The notes under the pieces were generated by a model. It saw only the letters and a list, made by a program, of their open reading frames with translations. It made no database searches and was not told where the DNA came from. Shown in pieces: positions 34,719-44,400 of a stretch of 49,533 nucleotides of DNA. The stretch is from NCBI GenBank assembly GCA_016293535.1, contig JAEDEB010000008.1, positions 1-49,533 of the forward strand, read 5' to 3'. The translations under genes were made by a program, and so were the position numbers. Source of the stretch: Bacteroidales bacterium (GTDB lineage Bacteria > Bacteroidota > Bacteroidia > Bacteroidales > UBA932). How positions within the stretch are numbered: position 1 is the first letter of the stretch; every line of letters starts with the position of its first letter.

Positions 34719-35726
34719 TCAGTCTTCCGATACGTCCCAGCCCTGGGCCTTTAGCGGGAACTCCACACCGTCAGGAGTAACTACGACAGCTCCAACCTCC
34801 GGTTTGGCAAGATGGCCGATAATGTCGTAGGTCTGGAAATCATGTCGGAATTTGTCGTGATGGGAGAGGGGAACTGTGAAAAGAAGAACACAGTCATCCC
34901 CTCCGTTCATCGCGGCGGTAACTGCGTCGATACCGAGCTGCTTTCCCAGTTCGAAAGAATCTCCGGCAAATGGAAGCCTGTCCATATAGACTTTGGCTCC
35001 TAGCCCGCTATCCCGCGACAGTCTCTTTACCGCGTCCGCAAGGCCGTCGCAGACGAGATATCCAAAAGAAGGATATATCCCGGACTCCTCGAACTGTTTG
35101 AGTGTTCCGGGGTTTATTTCCGGTTTTAGAAAGGCTCCTATCTGTTGTCTGTATTTTTCAAGAGAAGGCTGTTCTCCTTCCTTCCCGAACTGCTCCTTTC
35201 CGCGGATGAGGACCTGTTGTCCCATATATGCGGCGCCGAGGCTTCCGGAAACGCATATAAGGTCCATGCTGTGGGCCTCTGTCCTTCGCCCTGCCGTCAG
35301 TTCGGAAGTTTCTCCCGTTGCGCTGACGCTGATGTACAGTCCGTTGACCGATGGTTTGAGATCCAGGTCCACGTCCTTGTAACCGTGTTCCTTCGCCGCT
35401 GCAACCATACCGGTCCATATTTCCCTGACCTGGCTGAAATCAAGCTTGGAGGACACTCCAAGCCGTATTGCGAGGGTGCGGGGCTCGGCCATTTCGGCAT
35501 ACAGTTCGCCGCTTGCCTTTACTACACTTTTGTAGCCGAGGTGCTTCAGAGGGAAATAAACAAGATCGAAATCGATTCCTTCGCTGAGAATGACCGATTT
35601 GCTGGTGCAGTAGGACTTTCCTGCAGTCAGGAAATATGCGCTGGAAAAGGGAGTGAAGGGAGTTCCTTCATACAACAATCTGATAGCCTCCACTTTACCC
35701 AAGGAGGAAAAATTTTCTTCTGACAT
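34719..35726 (-). CDS. ThiL/PurM-like protein lacking the catalytic metal-binding motifs
   Basis: The 335-residue product clearly belongs to the thiamine-monophosphate kinase/AIR synthase fold: LSEGIDFDLVYFPLKHLGYK (about 48-67), MDLICVSGSLGAAYMGQQVL (about 155-174), and MNGGDDCVLLFTVPLSHHDK near 275. However, the residues of ThiL that bind Mg-ATP are changed. The GDDAA position reads as FSSAYFL (about 28-34); the SDIxAMG segment reads SGELYAEMAEP; the GGDT position reads DLDL (about 119-122); and DISDGL reads LVCDGL. Loss at several sites argues for a non-kinase role such as ligand sensing. The start is ATG 35726; a TTG two codons up is ignored. It stands alone, convergent with glyS. Confidence 0.8.
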   Translation of the reverse strand: MSEENFSSLGKVEAIRLLYEGTPFTPFSSAYFLTAGKSYCTSKSVILSEGIDFDLVYFPLKHLGYKSVVKASGELYAEMAEPRTLAIRLGVSSKLDFSQVREIWTGMVAAAKEHGYKDVDLDLKPSVNGLYISVSATGETSELTAGRRTEAHSMDLICVSGSLGAAYMGQQVLIRGKEQFGKEGEQPSLEKYRQQIGAFLKPEINPGTLKQFEESGIYPSFGYLVCDGLADAVKRLSRDSGLGAKVYMDRLPFAGDSFELGKQLGIDAVTAAMNGGDDCVLLFTVPLSHHDKFRHDFQTYDIIGHLAKPEVGAVVVTPDGVEFPLKAQGWDVSED

Positions 35727-35812
35727 AATCAAAAAACAATACTCTGCAAAGTTACTCTTTTGTGTAAATTATCGTCCGAAGATTCCTAAATTCGCGTTCT
35801 AATCACCCGATA

Positions 35813-36664
35813 ATGAAAACCAGAATCTCAGCACTTGTACTTGTCCTTGCGGCAAGCCTTTTTCCGACTGCTCTCATTGCAGGAAAAGACGGTTCTGACC
35901 GCCTTACTGTCATGTCTTACAATATCCGATTTGCAGGAGCGGAGGACGGAACCAACTCCTGGATTTACAGGTATTATCTCACGCCCATGATGATTCAGGA
36001 CCAGAAGCCTGACGTGATAGGCCTTCAGGAGGCTGTCTCGTCCCAGGTACTCTATCTCAGCGAATATGCCAAACCGTACAAGTATGTAGGGGCAGGACGG
36101 GACGACGGCAAGAAGAAGGGTGAATACACAGCGATATTCTACAACCCCAAGACTGTGAAACTTTCCAAATGGGGTATGTTCTGGCTTTCCGATACTCCAG
36201 AAAAACCAGGCCTCGGATGGGATGCGGCTTGTCCGAGGACGGCAACATGGGCCATAATGAAGGACAAGCGCAACGGAAAATCCTTCATGGTGGTGAATAC
36301 CCATTTAGACCATGTCGGAAAACAGGCACAGGCTGAGGGTGCAGCCCTGATACTGCAAAGAATTGAGGAACTGAACAGCAAGGGGCTGCCGGTAGTGCTG
36401 ATGGGAGACTTTAACCTCAGCCAGGACGATCCTGTTCTCGGGGCAGTGGACAGCAAAATGGAAAATACGAGAAAGACAGCCCTCAAGAGCGACGGCAACG
36501 TAACCTACAATGCCTGGGGAAAGCTTCAGTTCCAGTCCCGGATAGACCATATCTATCAGAAAGGTTTCCGCAGATGCCAGGAATTCAAGGTTCTTACGAA
36601 AAAATATGACAACAGGGCGTTCATATCCGACCATTTCCCTGTAATGGCAGAACTCGTATTCTAA
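35813..36664 (+). CDS. Secreted endonuclease/exonuclease/phosphatase-family protein
   Basis: EEP-fold metal-dependent phosphodiesterase or phosphatase. The 283-residue product has a signal peptide (cleaved near LIAGKDG, residue 24) and all main motifs: LTVMSYNIRF (Asn), DVIGLQEA (Glu), MVVNTHLDHVG (His), VVLMGDFNLS (Asp/Asn) and FISDHFPVMAELVF (Asp-His) at the C-terminus. Substrates of exported EEP proteins in Bacteroidetes vary (nucleic acids, lipids, inositol phosphates) and cannot be read here. It precedes dnaE by 9 bp; a shared mRNA is possible. Confidence 0.9.
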   Translation: MKTRISALVLVLAASLFPTALIAGKDGSDRLTVMSYNIRFAGAEDGTNSWIYRYYLTPMMIQDQKPDVIGLQEAVSSQVLYLSEYAKPYKYVGAGRDDGKKKGEYTAIFYNPKTVKLSKWGMFWLSDTPEKPGLGWDAACPRTATWAIMKDKRNGKSFMVVNTHLDHVGKQAQAEGAALILQRIEELNSKGLPVVLMGDFNLSQDDPVLGAVDSKMENTRKTALKSDGNVTYNAWGKLQFQSRIDHIYQKGFRRCQEFKVLTKKYDNRAFISDHFPVMAELVF

Positions 36665-36673
36665 GGCAGAATT

Positions 36674-39600
36674 ATGGCATTTGTACATCTTCACGTCCAC
36701 ACCCAGTATTCCATACTCGACGGATTCTCAGACATCCAGAAACTCTTCAAAAGGGCTTCTGAGCTCGGAATGCCGGCGCTTGCCATCACCGACCACGGCA
36801 ACATGTACGGAGTCAAGGAATTCTTCAAGTTCGCCGCGAAGTTTCCAGATGTCAAGCCCATCATAGGCTGCGAGGTCTATGTGACACGTCACTATGACCA
36901 TAAGCTGAAGGACCAGAACCACCGTTCGTACTATCACCTTATTCTCCTTGCCAAGAACTACAACGGCTACAGGAACATAATGAAGATATGTTCCACCGGT
37001 CACATAGAGGGTTCATACTACGGCAAGCCGCGCGTCAGCCACGAAGTTCTGGAACAGTATCACGACGATATAATATGCTGCTCCGCCTGTCTGGCAGGAG
37101 AGGTGCCGAGAGAAATAATGGCCGGAAACCTGGATGCAGCCAGAGAAGCGATAAGATGGCATAAGGCGCTGTTCGGTGAAGACTACTATCTCGAGGTTCA
37201 GCTCCACCATACGGAAGTCCCCGGTCTTTCAACGGAAGTGTATGACAATCAGCTGATTGTAAATTCTGCCATCTTCAAGCTTGCCGACGAAATGAAGGTA
37301 AAGGTCGTAGCGACCAATGACGTTCATTTCGTAAACAGGGAGGATGGTCCGGCCCACGACAGGCTCATATGCCTGACCACAAACGCGTACATAGACGATC
37401 CCGACAGGATGCGCTATACCCAGCAGGAGTACCTCAAGAGCGAAGAGGAAATGGCCGGGCTTTTCCCGGAACATCCGGAGGTGATAGCGAATACCCTTGA
37501 GGTCGCTGACAAGATAGAGAGATACAAGATCGACCGGGGCCATGTCCTTCCGAAGTTCGACATAGATCCTGAATTCCTTGCGGAGATCGACAGCCACCTC
37601 GAAAAATACAGGGAAATAATAGATTGCGGGCGCAAGGACAAGGACGGAAATGACAGGGGAGAGGAGTTCTGCCGCAGCGTGGCGTATCTCTGTCACATCA
37701 CTTTCAAAGGAGCCCACAAACGCTACGGAGAGGTGTTTACCGATGAGCAGAGGGAAAGAATAGACTTCGAACTCAAGACCATCTGCAGGATGGGTTTCCC
37801 GGATTATTTTCTGATAGTCCAGGATTATATTGCAGCATCCAGGGCACAGGGATACATGGTCGGTCCGGGACGAGGTTCCGCAGCCGGTTCGGTCGTTGCG
37901 TACTGCCTTGGAATCACCAATCTCGACCCTATCAAGTATCAGCTGCTGTTCGAGCGTTTCCTGAATCCGGAGCGAATCAGTATGCCTGATATAGACGTCG
38001 ACTTCGAAAACCTCACCGCTGCGCACGAATACGTGGAGAGGAAATATACTTCCGACCATGTTTCCCGCGTAATAACCTTCGGTACGATGGCTGCGAAGAG
38101 TGCCATAAAGGACGTCGCCAGAATCAGCCATCTCCCGATTGACGAGTCCACCAGGCTCACCAAGATGGTGCCTGACCGCCTGAGCGAGATGGTTGAGGTG
38201 GAATACCCCTTCAATCCGAAGCTTGACGAACTGAAGCCCGGATTCAAGGCATACGAGAAAGAGGTGGAACAGGACGATCCGGAACACCCGGGCCAGAAGA
38301 AGAAAGTCCTTAAAAGCTTCCAGAAGGGCAAGGAAGAAAAGGATGTGAAGATTACCCTGAAGAACTGCTACAGGCTCGTTCCTGAGTTTATAAGGGAGCT
38401 TCAGGAGGGAACGGAACTGACAAAGGAAGTGCTCCACTATGCGCTCCAGCTCGAAGGAAGCATCAGACAGGTCGGAGTACACGCCTGCGCCACCATCATA
38501 GGCAGGGGAAACCTTACCGACTACATTCCCATCTGTCTTTCCGTGGACAAGGAAACTGGGCAGAACGTCTGGACCTCACAGTATGACGGGCATTACATCG
38601 AGGATGTCGGCATGCTCAAGATGGACTTCCTCGGCCTCAACACCCTGACTATCATCCACACCTGTCTGGACCTCATAAAGAAGCGTTTCGGAGAGGATAT
38701 TGACATAGAGGCCATCCCTATCGACGACGCCGAAACCTACGAGAAGATATACAGCCGCGGAGACACCGTCAGCGTGTTCCAGTTCGAATCCCCGGGAATG
38801 ATGAACTGGCTCCAGAAGCTCCATCCGGACAGGTTCGAGGACCTCATAGCGATGAACGCCCTCTATCGTCCTGGCCCTATGGACTACATTCCTTCCTTCG
38901 TCGCGAGGAAATCCGGATTGGAAGAGATAGAGTATGACCTTCCTGACATGGAGGAGTTTCTTGCGGAAACATATGGAGTGACGGTTTATCAGGAGCAGGT
39001 GATGCTTCTGAGCCGCAAACTTGCCAACTTCACCAAGGGTGAGGCTGACAAGCTTCGCAAGGCAATGGGAAAGAAGCAGATAGCCGTGATGCAGGAACTC
39101 AAGGAGAAATTCATGATCCAGGGAATGCAGAACGGCCATCCGGAGAAGGTGCTGGACAAGATATGGAAGGACTGGGAAAAGTTCGCCCAGTACGCCTTCA
39201 ATAAGTCCCACGCGACCTGCTATGCCTGGGTAAGCTATCAGACGGGCTACCTGAAATGCCATTATCCTTCCGAATTCCAGGCGGCAAACCTCAGTTGCAA
39301 CCTGTCGTCGATGGAAGAGATAAAGAAGATTATGGCGGACTGCAAGAAATCGGGCATACGCATACTGAATCCCGATGTAAACGAGTCCGACAACAACTTC
39401 TCTGTGACCAAGAACGGCGATATCCGTTTCGGTCTCGGCGGAATCAAGGGATTTGGTGCCAACATAGTCAAGGCCATCATAGATGAAAGGGAAAACAACG
39501 GCCTCTTTGCCGACGTCTTCGACTTTGTGGAGAGGATGGCTGGCACCGTCAACAGGAAGGCTATGGAATCCCTTGTATTTTCGGGTGCATTCGACAGTTT

Positions 39601-40474
39601 CGGATACCAGAGAGCCCAGTATCTTCAGCCGGTTCAGGGCGGAGACATATTCCTTGACGCCCTGGTGCGTTATGCGGACCTCTACCGGAACGACAAGGTC
39701 GAATCCGGCATGTCCCTTTTCGGCGATGCCGAGGAAATGAAACCAACCCGTCCCGAGATGCCGGAGTATAGGGAAACAATATCAGAAATTGAACTTCTCC
39801 ATAAGGAAAAGGATCTGGTCGGAATGTATCTCTCCTCACACCCTCTCGACAGATATTCCTTTGAGATGGAAAACTACACCACGCTCAAACTCTCCGAAAT
39901 CCCTGATGCGATAGTTGCAGCAGAGAACTCAAAAAAGCCTTCAAAGGCCATTGTGGGCGGATTCGTGCTCTCCAATGATACTAAGATTACAAAGACAGGA
40001 AAGAATTTCTCGTCCACGCAGATAGAGGATTTTTCGGGAACGTATGAGATAGCCCTCTTCGGCAAGGAGTATGAGATGTACTCGCCTCTGCTTACCGTTG
40101 GCCATTCTGTCCTGATCGAGGGCCAGATAGGTGAGAAATACTTTGCGAAGGCTGATGACAAGGGAAACAAGTCGGCGGTGCCTTATACCTTCAAGGTAAA
40201 GGGCGTTACACTTATAGGGAATGCCAACGAACACTTCCTCAAGGAGTTCCGCCTCTCGGTCAATATAGAGCAGCTTACGCCCGCCTTCAGGTCAGAACTT
40301 CTTTCCCTTTTCAAGCATCACAAGGGCGAGATTCCCGTTTCCCTGTTTGTAATCGATCCGGTAACCCGCTACGCCGTCGAACTCGCCGTTCGCAAATTCC
40401 GCGTCTCAATCACACCGGAATTCCTCTCGGAAATATCACGTCTGGGCATAGTTGGAAAGCCGGTACGCAAATAG
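36674..40474 (+). CDS. dnaE: DNA polymerase III alpha subunit
   Basis: Replicative polymerase. The 1266-residue product has DnaE1 layout: an N-terminal PHP domain (VHLHVHTQYSILDG; ITDHGNMYGV), the palm with GPGRGSAAGSVVAYCLG (about 397-413) and catalytic MPDIDVDFE (Asp439, Asp441 and Asp443 region), the third carboxylate in LKMDFLGLNTL (about 655), YRPGPMDYIPSFVARK, the fingers, tandem HhH with GLGGIKGFGANIVKAI (about 918), and a C-terminal OB fold (FSSTQIEDFSGTYEIALFGKEYE region). The PHP domain keeps most metal-binding histidines. A charged insertion rich in Lys and Glu lies near 520-560. The beta-clamp-binding motif was not resolved. Confidence 0.97.
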   Translation: MAFVHLHVHTQYSILDGFSDIQKLFKRASELGMPALAITDHGNMYGVKEFFKFAAKFPDVKPIIGCEVYVTRHYDHKLKDQNHRSYYHLILLAKNYNGYRNIMKICSTGHIEGSYYGKPRVSHEVLEQYHDDIICCSACLAGEVPREIMAGNLDAAREAIRWHKALFGEDYYLEVQLHHTEVPGLSTEVYDNQLIVNSAIFKLADEMKVKVVATNDVHFVNREDGPAHDRLICLTTNAYIDDPDRMRYTQQEYLKSEEEMAGLFPEHPEVIANTLEVADKIERYKIDRGHVLPKFDIDPEFLAEIDSHLEKYREIIDCGRKDKDGNDRGEEFCRSVAYLCHITFKGAHKRYGEVFTDEQRERIDFELKTICRMGFPDYFLIVQDYIAASRAQGYMVGPGRGSAAGSVVAYCLGITNLDPIKYQLLFERFLNPERISMPDIDVDFENLTAAHEYVERKYTSDHVSRVITFGTMAAKSAIKDVARISHLPIDESTRLTKMVPDRLSEMVEVEYPFNPKLDELKPGFKAYEKEVEQDDPEHPGQKKKVLKSFQKGKEEKDVKITLKNCYRLVPEFIRELQEGTELTKEVLHYALQLEGSIRQVGVHACATIIGRGNLTDYIPICLSVDKETGQNVWTSQYDGHYIEDVGMLKMDFLGLNTLTIIHTCLDLIKKRFGEDIDIEAIPIDDAETYEKIYSRGDTVSVFQFESPGMMNWLQKLHPDRFEDLIAMNALYRPGPMDYIPSFVARKSGLEEIEYDLPDMEEFLAETYGVTVYQEQVMLLSRKLANFTKGEADKLRKAMGKKQIAVMQELKEKFMIQGMQNGHPEKVLDKIWKDWEKFAQYAFNKSHATCYAWVSYQTGYLKCHYPSEFQAANLSCNLSSMEEIKKIMADCKKSGIRILNPDVNESDNNFSVTKNGDIRFGLGGIKGFGANIVKAIIDERENNGLFADVFDFVERMAGTVNRKAMESLVFSGAFDSFGYQRAQYLQPVQGGDIFLDALVRYADLYRNDKVESGMSLFGDAEEMKPTRPEMPEYRETISEIELLHKEKDLVGMYLSSHPLDRYSFEMENYTTLKLSEIPDAIVAAENSKKPSKAIVGGFVLSNDTKITKTGKNFSSTQIEDFSGTYEIALFGKEYEMYSPLLTVGHSVLIEGQIGEKYFAKADDKGNKSAVPYTFKVKGVTLIGNANEHFLKEFRLSVNIEQLTPAFRSELLSLFKHHKGEIPVSLFVIDPVTRYAVELAVRKFRVSITPEFLSEISRLGIVGKPVRK

Positions 40475-40508
40475 TCCGCTGCTGTCTCGGTGCTTTCTTA
40501 TTTTATGA

Positions 40509-40682
40509 GCGGAGCTCCGCAGCGGCATCCTGTTGCCTCTGAGAGGACTCCGCTCACTTCGTTCGCTCCGGCCCCTTCCACCGTTTCCTGCGTCCCGCTG
40601 ACGCGGAACTTGTCTCCGGCGGACCCTTCCCCCTCCCCGTGGCCGGGGGTGGCCACGCCTCTCAGAGGCAACAGCATTCCGC
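40509..40682. repeat. GC-rich intergenic inverted-repeat element downstream of dnaE
   Basis: Arms of 25 bp at 40522-40546 and 40658-40682 (core TGTTGCCTCTGAGAGG / CCTCTCAGAGGCAACA, about 22 of 25 pairs) enclose 111 bp of very C-rich plus-strand sequence. A 12-bp perfect palindrome GCGGAGCTCCGC sits at 40509-40520, and the interior has GGCC-rich self-complementary stretches. Open frames exist on both strands but have compositional-bias proteins with no recognisable domain. It abuts the transposase remnant, so it may belong to an insertion scar. Confidence 0.55.
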
Positions 40683-40686
40683 ATTG

Positions 40687-41122
40687 CTACGCATCCGCTC
40701 TACTGCAATTCAGTTTGAAGCGCTTGAAGCCGTGATTCTGCTTGATGTCGCCGAAGATCGCCTCTGGCTCTATTGGACGATTGCTTCTGTGATAGAGACC
40801 TCGCTCGCTTTTCAGCAGGCGTTTGGCTTCAGCCCTGTAGGCATTTGCTGGATGATTGATTCACCTCGATTGTTCTGCGGTCAGACATTCCTTTATAGCA
40901 TATACCTCTCAAAGGGCATCCGGTGCAGTTCTGCGCCCTGTATTTGCTGACAGTGGACCCATATTCGATTCCCGATGTTGACTTCACATCTCCGATATGC
41001 TCCAGATGCTTGGCCATCGGACACACATAGTAGTCCTCATCAGCATTGTAATACCATGTGTGTCCGGTAACAGTTCCGGGGCACTCCCTGCATCCTCTCA
41101 AGCAAATCACCGCGCGCAACAC
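40687..41122 (-). pseudogene. Remnant of an insertion-sequence transposase (C-terminal part, frameshifted)
   Basis: The minus strand from about 41090 encodes HTWYYNADEDYYVCPMAKHL, then STVSKYRAQNCTGCPLRGIC and DRRTIEV, the Cys-rich segment of IS1182-like DDE transposases. The frame ends in a stop at 40829. In another frame the homology resumes (NHPANAYRAEAKRLLKSERG, then HRSNRPIEPEAIFGDIKQ, NHGFKRFKL) from 40857 to a stop at 40687. The break is explained by a duplication of four bases in AATCAATCATCC. The N-terminal catalytic part and the very C-terminus are missing, so it is dead. Confidence 0.85.
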
Positions 41123-41267
41123 GAAAATATATACGCCTGATATTCAAATAATTATCATTTTTATCCTTGCGCGGTGGCACCAATTTGGTTCCACCGAGCA
41201 ACTTGCAATTTAGCATGTCATTGGTAATCAATAATTTACAAATTTTCCAGTTGCGCGGTGATTTGCT
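41101..41267. repeat. 167-bp cassette bounded by perfect 15-bp inverted repeats
   Basis: AGCAAATCACCGCGC (41101-41115) and its exact complement GCGCGGTGATTTGCT (41253-41267) flank AT-rich DNA that itself contains the near-palindrome GGTGGCACCAATTTGG/TTCCACC around 41172-41194. A third copy of TTGCGCGGTG starts near 41167. It is directly next to the transposase remnant. No gene is seen here or in 41268-41425. Confidence 0.5.
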
Positions 41268-41425
41268 GGAGCACCGTTGTGATATGCATCATGCAAGTCA
41301 CACGTCCACGCCTTCGATAGGTCTCTGTTTGACACTCCGCCCCATGTGTGACAGGAGGGAGAATGGTGGTGATTACGGAGTCTCCGCTATCACTATCATC
41401 CTCCCGATGAAACAATAGATATAGA

Positions 41426-41471
41426 AAAGAGACTGACCAATCAGTCATATCGACTATTAGTCAGTCTCTTT
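41426..41471 (-). terminator. Hairpin terminator after secDF
   Basis: A perfect 12-bp stem, AAAGAGACTGAC (41426-41437) / GTCAGTCTCTTT (41460-41471), 20 bp beyond the secDF stop. In the minus direction it is followed by a T-rich CTATATCTATTGTTT rather than a pure U-tract. Confidence 0.7.
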
Positions 41472-41490
41472 CAATTATGGTAAGCTGTGA

Positions 41491-44400
41491 TTACTTTTTC
41501 TTCGCAGCCTTCTTCTCGAGAGCCTTGGTGAGGTCGAACATCACAGGGGTACCGATGAAGATGGATGCATACGTACCTATGATGATACCGAGGATGAGGG
41601 CAACTGCCAGTCCGCGTATGGTCTCACCGCCGAAGCAGGCGATTGCGAGCATAGTTATCAAGGTAGATATGGACGTGTTCATCGTACGTGCGAGAGTACT
41701 GTTGAGAGCGGCGTTGACGTTCTCCTTGAGATCTGCATTAGGATGGAGACCCTTGTACTCGCGGATACGGTCGAAGATGACCACGTTATCGTTGATTGCG
41801 TATCCGATGATGGTCAGGATGGCGGCGATGAAGGTGGAGTCCACGTCGAGGGTGAAAGGAAGGATTCCCGTGAAGAGGGAGAAGAATCCTATCACGATGA
41901 CAGCGGTGTGGGCAAGTGAAGTGACACCGCCGAGACCCCATGTCCAGTTCTTGAACCTTATGGCGATATAGCCGAAGATTACGAGCAGGGCGATGATCAC
42001 AGCGATGATTGCACCCCTCTTTATGTCGTTGGCTATGGTTGCGCCCACCTTGTCTGAAGAAATGATACCGTTAGGGTTGTCGAGCGAAGAAGTGAACTCG
42101 CCGAACTCGATTTCATCGGTATAGAAGCCCTTGAGAGCGGTGTAGAGCATCTGCTCGATTTCCGCATCGACGTCAGTGGACTCCTGGTCATATTTGTAGG
42201 AAGTGGTTATCTTCATCTGGCTGTCGCCACCGAACTGCTTAACCTCTACGGAAGCATTCTTAACGCTTTCGTCGTTTGCAGCAGCCTCGTTGAACACTGC
42301 GAGGGTAGCCTCACGGACGTCCTCGGTGCTCACGGCGTTGTCGAACCTTACCACATAGGTGCGTCCTCCCGTGAAATCCACACCGTAGGTAAAGCCCTTG
42401 ATGGCAATGGAAAGTATGGAGATGAGGATGAGGCAGCCCGAGATGATATAGGTTATCTTCCTCTTGCCGACAAAGTCAACCTTGGTATGCTGGAGGAAGT
42501 TCTCAGTGAACTTGTTGGAGAAGGTAATATTCTTGCCGCGGCTTACCCTTGCCTCGAAAATGAGCCTTGTGATGAAGATGGAAGTAAGGACGGAAGTGAT
42601 GATACCTATGATCAGAGTGGTTGCGAAGCCCTGGACAGGACCGGAACCGAATATGAAGAGCACGATACCGGTGAGGAGGGTGGTTATCTGACCGTCGATG
42701 ATAGCGGAGTATGCGTTGGAGTAACCGTCCGCTATGGCCTTGCTCAGACCCTTGCCTGCGCGGATTTCCTCTTTGATGCGCTCGTATATGATCACGTTCG
42801 CGTCGACCGCCATACCGAGGGTCAGGACGAGACCGGCGATACCCGGCAGCGTGAGCACTGCACCGAAAGATGTGAGGGTTCCGAAGAGGAAGAGCACGTT
42901 GCACAGAAGTGCGATGTCAGCTACGAGACCCGCTCCCTGGTAGAAGAGAATCATGTAGATGAGCACGAGTATGAACGCGATGATGAAGGAAATGATACCG
43001 GAACGGATGGACTCGGCACCGAGGGAAGGACCTACGACCTGCTCCTGAACGATGGTTGCAGGTGCCGGGAGCTTACCGGATTTGAGGACGTTTGCAAGGT
43101 CCTCAGCCTCGTCGAGGGTGAAGTTTCCTGTGATTTGGGAGCTTCCGCCGGAAATCTCGCTGTTCACGACAGGATAGGAGTACACCATTCCGTCGAGCAC
43201 GATAGCGATCTGCTTGCCGATATTCTCCTTGGTCATCCTGGCCCATATATTCGCGCCTTCGGCGTTCATGGTCATGGACACTTCAGGGCTTCCGCCGTTG
43301 TTGCCGTACTGCACGCGTGCATCGGTTACCACACCACCGTCAAGAGGAGCCTTGCCGTCGCGGGAAGTGGCCTTGATTGCAACGAGTTCGAAGATATTCT
43401 CGCTGCCTGCATATGTGGACGGCTTGACAGTCCACATAGGCTTGAATTCAGCAGGGAAGAGGGCCTGAATCTGTGAGGATGAGAGCCACCTGTTGATCTT
43501 CGCAGTATCGGTGTAGTTTGCGAAACCTATGCATGCGCCAGTTCCGAGCGAGCCGTTGTAGATTGCAGGCTGGAGAACAGCGAACAGAGGGTTGGCCTTT
43601 TTGTAGTTGTCGTCCTCTGCAAGTTCGGAAGCATTTCCGCTGATTTCCTGCTCGACGATATCGGAGGATGCGGTATTTTCCTCAGGCTCAGAGGTTTCCT
43701 CGACGGTTTCCTCGGCATTGAGTTCTGCGAGGAGGGAGTTTGCCTCCACGAGGAAAGGATAGATCTCGGAGTTTTCATAGGTTGCCCAGAACTCGAGGGA
43801 AGCGGTTCCCTGGAGGAGCTTTCTCACACGCTCAGGCTCCTTGACACCCGGAAGCTCGATGAGAATCTTGCCGCTGTTTCCTATCTTCTGGATAGAAGGC
43901 TGGGTCACGCCGAAACGGTCGATACGGCTGCGGAGTACGTTGAAGGAGTTGCTGATTGCGCTTTCGGCTTCGCCGCGTATCACGGAGATCACGTCGGCGT
44001 CGCTGGTCTTCGAATCAATCTTGTCCCTCATCTCGTAGGTGCCGAATACCTGTGCGAGCGGAGTGCCTGATGCAGTCTCCTTCCAAGCCTGCTCGAAGAG
44101 GGTGATGAAGTCATCCCTCGAGGCGACGCTGCGCTCCTTGGCGAGAGCGAGGGCCTGGTTGAACTCAGGGGACTGATTGTTGTCGGACAGAGCCCTGACA
44201 AGGTCTTCGAGCTGTACCTGGAGCATGACGTTCATACCGCCCTTGAGGTCAAGGCCAAGGTTGATGGTCTTCTCCTGTACCTTCTTGAAGGTATATCCCA
44301 GATAAACTTTTTCAGTGGAAATGGAGTCGAGATACCAACGGCTCATATCCTTCCTAACACTGTCAAGGTAGTATGCCTGATCTTCAGGAGCTACCTTGCT

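Noticed and set aside
37229..38482. 417-codon open frame antisense to dnaE
   Set aside because: It mirrors dnaE codons, has no domain features and is a shadow of a highly conserved gene.
40436..40735. Overlapping frames of about 80 codons on both strands in the GC-rich block
   Set aside because: Composition is dominated by Arg/Pro/Ser from the C-rich inverted repeat, with no domain or start signal.
41251..41290. GTTGTGATATGCATCATGCA-like text resembling a type II CRISPR repeat
   Set aside because: Only one copy exists, with no spacer array and no cas genes in the window.
41236..41448. 70-codon minus-strand frame between secDF and the insertion scar
   Set aside because: Its start lies within the secDF terminator hairpin, it has no recognisable domain, and the region is repeat-rich.
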